Shown here piece after piece: positions 58,633 to 64,000 of a stretch of DNA of 64,000 bases (the first letter of the stretch is position 1; the number at the start of each line of letters is the position of its first letter). The notes beneath the pieces are model-generated. The model saw only the letters and a program-made list of their open reading frames with translations, searched no databases and was not told the DNA's origin. The translations under genes and the position numbers were made by a program. The DNA lies in the NCBI RefSeq assembly GCF_002993965.1, contig NZ_POST01000003.1, positions 62,843 to 126,842 of the forward strand. Direction: 5' to 3'. This stretch comes from Apilactobacillus timberlakei. GTDB taxonomy: Bacteria > Bacillota > Bacilli > Lactobacillales > Lactobacillaceae.

Positions 58633-61155
58633 TTAAGCTAATTTATCATTAACTGCTTGTTTTTCAGCTTCAACTAAATCAACACGTGTATCAATAGCTT
58701 TGGTATCCATCTTAATTTCACGAGTTAAGCCTGGATTATCAACCTTAGGACCAAAGAACTCAGTAAATTCGTCAAAACGAGCACGCGTATGGAAAATACC
58801 TGCAGTAACAGTAATAAATGATGCAAATTCCATGTCACCACCAACAGTATCTTCTAACCATTGCCATTCATTACGAATCCAATCCCAGGCAAATTGTTGT
58901 CCATCATTATTAGCAAGGACTCCTCTAAACCATGAACGTAAGTCTTGAGGCTTAATTGTATTGCTATCTTCAAAGTTAGCAACAATGATTGCCAATAATT
59001 TAGGATCTTTGGTTGAAGTTAGTGCTGCAGCAATATCAGACTTGTAACTTGGATCAGCGGTGTGACGATAATCATCTAATAAATCTTCAAATAAGTCCAT
59101 ATCATTAAAGTTTCTAATCTCATTGGATAATATCAAAACACGAGTATCTGCTGGTAAACCAATTAAATCATCTTTATTATCTTCAAAAATTGCATGGGCT
59201 TTATCCATGGTATCTTCATTTTCAGCATATAGTGATGCATGCAGAATCAATGGACGAGTTAATTGGTCATCATTAGATTCACCATCTTTACTATCCCATC
59301 CTAAACGTTGAACTTGATCAACACTTAGTTGGTCCATAAAGTGTTTTAAGTTCTTTTCTTCTTTGGATGCTGGTTTAACAAATTTTCTTAAGTTAAATGC
59401 TAAACGATATAATGCATCATTCACTACATTAGAATGACTATCAGCAAATTTAGATAGTACTGGAATAACTGATGCATATGAAATTTGACGACTTTCAGCT
59501 AACAAACGCAAATCTTGTAAGATTTGCATCTTATCAATTGAACTTAATTCATCAGAGTGATCTAAAATATCGTTCAATAATGATTCATCATATTTAACGA
59601 TAAAATGAGAATTATTGCCGACGTTAACACGAAATGGTTTACCATTCTTTTGACGTAATTCATCATAATCACCTAAATCAACATGATTATCTTTGAAGAT
59701 TTCAGGAGCTTCATCATAATTACTATTTAATGGAATTTGCCAGATACGACCTTTATCTTCACCTTCACCAATGAAGAATTGTTTTTGAGTTAATTTCAAA
59801 TGTCCTTCATCAACCATGGCTGAAACAACTGGGTAACCAGGTTGTTCTAACCATGAGTTCATAATATTTGCCAAATCAATACCTGATGCAGCACCTAATG
59901 CATCCCATAAATCATTACCAGTAGCATTATTATATTTATGTGCAGCAAAGTAATTCTTTAATCCTGTTCTTAACGCATCATCACCGATTAAAGCTCTTAC
60001 CATAACTAACATCCGAGCACCTTTAGCATAAACAATAGCTGGATCAAACAATGCATCAATTTCAGCTGGGTGGTTAACTTGGACATGAACGGATTGAACA
60101 CCATCAATAGCATCACGTTGTAAAGCAGCTGGTGCTTCTGAAGTTTGGAAAGTTTCCCAAATGTGCCAATCTGGTTCTAATGCATCAACTGATACATATT
60201 CCATCATGTTGGCAAAACTTTCATTTAACCATAAATCATCCCACCATTTCATCGTTACTAAATCACCAAACCATTGATGGGCTAGCTCATGAGTAACCAC
60301 AGTAGCAACTAATTGCTTGGTTGATAATGAAGTATTATCAGGATCAATCAATAGTAAAGCTTCACGATAAGTTACTAAGCCCCAGTTTTCCATTGCACCA
60401 GCTGAAAAGTCAGGTAGTGCTAATTGCCAAGAATGTGGTAGTGGATATGGAGTTTGATAAAAATCTTCATAAAATTCGATTGCACGTTTTGCTATATCTA
60501 ATGCAAAATCCAATTCATTGGATTTATGAGCCTTAGTAGCAAACACGCCTACTTTAACTCCACTCTTAGTTTTAGTCATTTTACTTTGCATATCGCCAAA
60601 AGCAAATGCAACTAAATAAGTAGACATGCGAACAGTTTCATCAAAGTAATGGACACCATCTTCAACTCTATTTTCAGGCATGTTAGAAATTGCCATTTCG
60701 CCTGGTTTTTCATCAAATTTAATGGCCAAATTAAATTTTGCTTTAGCTTCTGGTTCATCAACACATGGGAAAGCTTGGCGAGCAAAATTAGTTTCAAATT
60801 GAGTACCAACTAATTCTTTTCTTTCACCATTAACTTCATAATATGAAGGATAAATACCCATCATTGAATCAGTTAAAGCTGCAGTATATTCAATTGAAAC
60901 TTCAACTGCTCCTGAACCAGGTAGCTGAATATTAATCATTTCATTATTATCATCGACATCATAAGCTAGATCATCAGCATCTGCTTTAACAGCATTTACT
61001 TTTAAACCTTTTTGATGCACCGAAATATTTTTATCAGATGCATTCCCTTGAATTGTAGTTTTACCAGAAATTGTTTTGTCTTCACGATTAACATCTAAGT
61101 AGACATCGTAATGTTCTGGTTGGAATCGACTATATAATCTTTGAATTTGTTCCAT
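58633..61155 (-). CDS. pepN: Aminopeptidase N (lysyl aminopeptidase, M1 family)
   Basis: This 840-residue metallopeptidase has the substrate motif AGAMENWGLVTYRE, the zinc site VVTHELAHQWFGDLVTMKWWDDLWLNES and a C-terminal helical ERAP1-like domain. It is the main cytoplasmic lysyl/leucyl aminopeptidase of lactic acid bacteria, used for peptide nutrition. AGGAGGG precedes the ATG. It is monocistronic with a strong terminator. Confidence 0.96.
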   Translation of the reverse strand: MEQIQRLYSRFQPEHYDVYLDVNREDKTISGKTTIQGNASDKNISVHQKGLKVNAVKADADDLAYDVDDNNEMINIQLPGSGAVEVSIEYTAALTDSMMGIYPSYYEVNGERKELVGTQFETNFARQAFPCVDEPEAKAKFNLAIKFDEKPGEMAISNMPENRVEDGVHYFDETVRMSTYLVAFAFGDMQSKMTKTKSGVKVGVFATKAHKSNELDFALDIAKRAIEFYEDFYQTPYPLPHSWQLALPDFSAGAMENWGLVTYREALLLIDPDNTSLSTKQLVATVVTHELAHQWFGDLVTMKWWDDLWLNESFANMMEYVSVDALEPDWHIWETFQTSEAPAALQRDAIDGVQSVHVQVNHPAEIDALFDPAIVYAKGARMLVMVRALIGDDALRTGLKNYFAAHKYNNATGNDLWDALGAASGIDLANIMNSWLEQPGYPVVSAMVDEGHLKLTQKQFFIGEGEDKGRIWQIPLNSNYDEAPEIFKDNHVDLGDYDELRQKNGKPFRVNVGNNSHFIVKYDESLLNDILDHSDELSSIDKMQILQDLRLLAESRQISYASVIPVLSKFADSHSNVVNDALYRLAFNLRKFVKPASKEEKNLKHFMDQLSVDQVQRLGWDSKDGESNDDQLTRPLILHASLYAENEDTMDKAHAIFEDNKDDLIGLPADTRVLILSNEIRNFNDMDLFEDLLDDYRHTADPSYKSDIAAALTSTKDPKLLAIIVANFEDSNTIKPQDLRSWFRGVLANNDGQQFAWDWIRNEWQWLEDTVGGDMEFASFITVTAGIFHTRARFDEFTEFFGPKVDNPGLTREIKMDTKAIDTRVDLVEAEKQAVNDKLA

Positions 61156-61316
61156 AGTACCCTCCTAATTTTAATCTTATTTTAACTTATTTTTAATTAT
61201 ATACTATTTTATAGCCCTATGCCATTAATTATATTGTATAAGATGTATTTATTGAATGCTATTAATTTGAATGTACATAGATATTTGTCATTTATAAAAA
61301 TATATTACATTGTTTT

Positions 61317-62282
61317 TTAATATAATATCTTATTGTTTTTTATCCAGTGATTACCATTATAATAAAACTTATTTTTTGAACCTATCCACTTCATCCCCTT
61401 ATATAGAAACAAACGTGACCCTTTTGGTGTCAATATTTTATTATATTCTTTAGGATCAAAGTTGGACTGAATTGTTTTACCTTCTAGTGAGGTATTATCA
61501 GGACCAATTTCGTTGCCGGAATCTAAATAATATATTTTATTACTATGATCAAGTTTAGCTAGATAATTTCCCTTAATTTTTTTAATATAAACAATTCTTT
61601 TTGTCTTACTAGAAATTTCTAATGCGGACTTTTTAGCTTTTTTAAGATTATCAGTAAATTTAGCAAGCTCTTTAGCTTCTGGATCACCGTCTTCGTAGTC
61701 ACCCAAAGCTTCATCTGCATTATCATATTTATTCATAGATTTTAATGTAGGAAATAATAAGATAGAACTACCAAAATTACCACTGACTGCACTATTATTA
61801 AATTGACCACGATACCAAATTTTATCATTAAAATCGTTTATTTTTGCTTGCTTATAATATACTTCTTTAACTGGTAAATTATATTTATAGTCATTAAGTA
61901 ATTGGATTTTGGGAACTCCATGAATCTTTGCATACATTTCAGTTTGATGATGCATATCAGTGCTATTACTATCAGGTTTATTAGTTAAAACAGTAAAGGT
62001 GTTAAATAGTGCAGTTACATAAGCCTTGCTTCCAGCCTTTAAAGTTTGTCTTTTAATAACTTTTCTTTGCCAAGCATTATCAGCATCTTTGTAGTCTTTA
62101 ATCCAATCAATTTTCATTGGGGAAGTTAATTGAACATGACGCCAATTTTCCCAATAAGAATTCATCATAGTTGGAATATCACTTTTCATAATCTTACTTT
62201 TATGCTTTGCTGACACTGATATTGTTGGTAATATAAACAATATTAATGTAAATATACTAATTAATAACTTCTTATTTCTCAT
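61317..62282 (-). CDS. Secreted protein with N-terminal YW module
   Basis: A signal peptide (1-25, ending SVSAK) is followed by NSYWENWRHVQLTSPMKIDW and LKAGSKAYVTALF, the same module as in the proteins at 38746 and 47036. The rest (about 110-321) contains two further strand-rich parts (KIWYRGQFNNS-V, KIYYLDSGNEIG) and ends with KWIGSKNKFYYNG. It probably acts at the cell surface. Family not recognised. AAGAAGG precedes the ATG. Confidence 0.68.
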   Translation of the reverse strand: MRNKKLLISIFTLILFILPTISVSAKHKSKIMKSDIPTMMNSYWENWRHVQLTSPMKIDWIKDYKDADNAWQRKVIKRQTLKAGSKAYVTALFNTFTVLTNKPDSNSTDMHHQTEMYAKIHGVPKIQLLNDYKYNLPVKEVYYKQAKINDFNDKIWYRGQFNNSAVSGNFGSSILLFPTLKSMNKYDNADEALGDYEDGDPEAKELAKFTDNLKKAKKSALEISSKTKRIVYIKKIKGNYLAKLDHSNKIYYLDSGNEIGPDNTSLEGKTIQSNFDPKEYNKILTPKGSRLFLYKGMKWIGSKNKFYYNGNHWIKNNKILY

Positions 62283-62304
62283 AATTTTCCTTCTTTATTT
62301 AAAT

Positions 62305-62619
62305 TTACATACATCCTGGAGAACCCATCATCGCCATTAAAACTAAATATAAAAATAGCATCGCAATTCCTTGTCCTGATAAAAATATATAATAAGATGG
62401 TGTTTTATTATTTTTATCTAAAGCATCATGAACAATATAAGATCCTACTACATATATATTGGAAACTAACCAAATAATTGAAATTGTAGTTCCAAATAAT
62501 TCACTGGTATCATATAAAAAAACTAGTTGGATTAATAAATCAATGATAAAAGACCATGAAATTAATGTGCATATCCACATTTCCCATCTTTTGTTCCTTA
62601 TTCTATACATAAAATTCAT
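62305..62619 (-). CDS. Small four-helix membrane protein
   Basis: The 104-residue protein begins with a basic end (YRIRNKRWEMW) and has three to four hydrophobic helices, with a C terminus MGSPGCM. It starts two bases after the stop of the 62622 gene, so the two are coupled, and the secreted YW-module gene follows after 22 bases. An alternative ATG lies three codons downstream. Function unknown. Confidence 0.55.
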   Translation of the reverse strand: MNFMYRIRNKRWEMWICTLISWSFIIDLLIQLVFLYDTSELFGTTISIIWLVSNIYVVGSYIVHDALDKNNKTPSYYIFLSGQGIAMLFLYLVLMAMMGSPGCM

Positions 62620-62621
62620 CT

Positions 62622-63005
62622 CTAATTTTTCTTATAAATTTTTAGTTTATCAATATGAAAGCTACCATTAACTGATTTAACTGTAATATCAGCAACCTTA
62701 TTATTAACACGAAAAGCTCCAGCAAAATTTTTATTATAATAATCAACTTCACCATCGATTTTAGCCTTAAATTTTTTATGATCAGCTAAATATTGTCTAG
62801 TGTATGTATCATTTAACGCACGTTTATTTACCTTACCAGTATTAAGCTCTTGATTAACAGTTGATTCGGCTTGATATTGTACAATTTGAAATGAGCCGAC
62901 AATATACATTACGTAAGATGCAAATAAAGTACAAATTAAAAGTAATGTTCCTAAAACAAAATGATGACCTTTATACAAAAAACACACCATTAAAAAAAGA
63001 AACAA
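62622..63005 (-). CDS. Membrane-anchored extracytoplasmic protein; start uncertain
   Basis: Hydrophobic helices at the N terminus precede a polar domain (about 45-127) with YTRQYLADHKKFKAKIDGEVDYY and IDKLKIYKKN. The listed TTG has no ribosome site. A strong GAGGTGA (63054-63060) lies six bases before an in-frame ATT at 63047, which would add 14 residues and complete the first helix; a stop at 63051-63053 rules out earlier starts. It is the first gene of a probable three-gene unit (62622, 62305, 61317). Confidence 0.6.
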   Translation of the reverse strand: MFLFLMVCFLYKGHHFVLGTLLLICTLFASYVMYIVGSFQIVQYQAESTVNQELNTGKVNKRALNDTYTRQYLADHKKFKAKIDGEVDYYNKNFAGAFRVNNKVADITVKSVNGSFHIDKLKIYKKN

Positions 63006-63100
63006 TAATACAATTGTTACACATGAAACAAAAATAATATAATCAATAATTTATCACCTCTTGGGTATTACAATAATTTAAATATAAATATTGGTCAAAA

Positions 63101-63655
63101 TTACATTTTCTTAATAGCATCGTAAACTATTTTACTAATTGCTTTTGAGCTTTCTGGTTCTTCTTTCATTAACCAACGACTAATAATATTCATATAGCCA
63201 CCAATAAAGAAGTTCAGTACATATTGTATTTTTTCATCATCGTTATTAATATGCCAAGGCATAGCAACATTTTTATAAACACTTTTCAGATTAGATGAAG
63301 ATTTTAGGAATAGATTAAAAAATAAACCTTGTTTGATTAAAGTTCTAGTTTCATCCCTTTTATTCCAAAAAAATTCAAAGAATGTTTGTAAAACCATATC
63401 GAATGATATTTTCTTATTACTAGTTATCAAATTATTTAACTCAGCAAAATATTCATTGATTGTCTCATTATAGTAATAATCTAATAAATCATTTTTATTT
63501 TTAAAATATCGGTAAAAAGTTCTGCGAGCTAAATCAGCGTTATCAGAAATATTGGTAACTGTAATGTCATCATAATTTCCTTCATTCATTAGTTGAAATA
63601 ACGATTTTATTAACCATTTTTTAGACATTTTTGAAATTCTTTCTTTTCCATTCAT
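63101..63655 (-). CDS. TetR/AcrR family transcriptional regulator
   Basis: Residues about 15-60 form the TetR helix-turn-helix (FQLMNEGNYDDITVTNISDNADLARRTFYRYFKNKNDLLDYYY). The C-terminal ligand domain is 120 residues long. It is divergent from an MFS drug exporter gene, the classic arrangement in which the regulator represses itself and the pump until a drug binds. Inverted repeats lie in the gap between them. AAGGAG precedes the ATG. Confidence 0.92.
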   Translation of the reverse strand: MNGKERISKMSKKWLIKSLFQLMNEGNYDDITVTNISDNADLARRTFYRYFKNKNDLLDYYYNETINEYFAELNNLITSNKKISFDMVLQTFFEFFWNKRDETRTLIKQGLFFNLFLKSSSNLKSVYKNVAMPWHINNDDEKIQYVLNFFIGGYMNIISRWLMKEEPESSKAISKIVYDAIKKM

Positions 63656-63673
63656 ATGTTTTTTCTCCTTATT

Positions 63674-63786
63674 ATGTCACACAAATCACTAGATTGTAGC
63701 ACTTATGCTGATTATATTGACTTAATTTATTAACGACATTATAGTTAAAAATGAATTGATACACAAGTGTGACATTGATGCGCATC
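63674..63786. promoter_or_regulatory. Inverted repeats between the TetR gene and MFS gene
   Basis: ATGTCACAC (63674-63682) and GTGTGACAT (63767-63775) are perfect inverted copies. ACACAAGTGT (63761-63770) is a short imperfect palindrome overlapping the second, and GATGCGCATC (63777-63786) is a perfect one beside it. They are candidate operators for the divergent regulator. Confidence 0.6.
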
Positions 63787-63839
63787 TGAGTTTTTACACC
63801 TGTATAAATTCAAAATGAATTAAAAAAGAGGTTATCAAT

Positions 63840-64000
63840 ATGATAAAGAAAAAATTCATTTTGCCAGTTTTAATGTTAGCCACCATATTATGTATGATGG
63901 ATGTTTCAATAATGACTATTTTGTTACCAGATATTCAAACCGCTTTTAATCAAATTTTAGAAAATTTATCATGGACTATCAATGTATATACCATTGTCTT
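63840..64000 (+). CDS. DHA2-type MFS drug exporter, 5' part only
   Basis: The frame starts ATG after GAGGT and runs off the window end after 53 codons. It begins with a basic KKK and a first helix with ATILCMMDVSIMTILLPDIQ, the D-x-S-I-x-x-x-x-LP pattern of fourteen-helix EmrB/QacA-type drug exporters, followed by LSWTINVYTIV. Divergent from a TetR regulator. Confidence 0.85.
   Translation, partial: MIKKKFILPVLMLATILCMMDVSIMTILLPDIQTAFNQILENLSWTINVYTIV

Noticed and set aside
1-64000. Prophage, insertion sequence or restriction/defence island
   Set aside because: No transposase, integrase, phage structural or restriction-modification gene is recognisable in any part of the window.

Overview
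The window comes from a very AT-rich, low-GC Gram-positive bacterium. The gene set points to the Lactobacillaceae: a T-box-controlled BrnQ transporter, PepN aminopeptidase, acetolactate decarboxylase, a sucrose-6-phosphate-hydrolase-type GH32 enzyme, many small lipoproteins and secreted SH3-like proteins, and strong AGGAGG ribosome binding sites. A heterofermentative, insect- or plant-associated genus such as Apilactobacillus or a relative is my best guess; the genus is inference. I see no rRNA, tRNA, insertion sequence, prophage or CRISPR array. The window reads as chromosomal backbone with several small accessory islands.

Layout. 1-5.3 kb (minus): a cell-wall editing cassette (S66 LD-carboxypeptidase, S11 DD-carboxypeptidase, NlpC/P60 endopeptidase), an acetyltransferase and an SPFH protein. 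5.4-6.2 kb: DUF1722 plus a T4-endonuclease-V-like pyrimidine dimer glycosylase. 7-8.8 kb: T-box leader and BrnQ. 8.8-10.7 kb (minus): LemA/TPM pair followed by two short peptides. 12.6-14.5 kb: an unusual HTH-ABC ATPase fusion with its permease. 14.5-16.3 kb: secreted nuclease and PnuC. 16.5-18.9 kb (minus): six tandem paralogous membrane proteins, the last one frameshifted. 19-25.5 kb: fumarase, TauE-type exporter, two CPBP membrane proteins and an ABC/LytTR/DUF3021 cassette.

25.7-34.8 kb is a respiration block: MenA-type prenyltransferase, type II NADH dehydrogenase, cytochrome bd (CydAB), its CydDC exporter and a long-chain polyprenyl diphosphate synthase. Together they would link NADH oxidation to oxygen through a menaquinone-like carrier. 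No other menaquinone or haem synthesis gene is in view, so precursors may come from outside the cell.

35-55 kb holds amino-acid handling (PuuD-like hydrolase plus permease), a YdhK-like Met/His-rich protein, several secreted proteins that share a YW/R module, acetolactate decarboxylase, an old yellow enzyme, MFS and GNAT proteins, three DUF805 paralogues, an NmrA/Rrf2 pair, a GH32 hydrolase behind a long inverted repeat, and a PadR-DUF1700-DUF4097 envelope module.

The most novel-looking element is at 55.6-56.3 kb: four tandem short peptide genes (52, 25, 31 and 46 codons). They have strong ribosome sites, shared sequence motifs, their own promoter and their own terminator, in a stretch that looks empty at ordinary ORF length cut-offs. 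56.3-64 kb has a second DD-carboxypeptidase, an Ldh2-type dehydrogenase, PepN, small envelope proteins, and a TetR regulator divergent from a truncated DHA2-type drug exporter.
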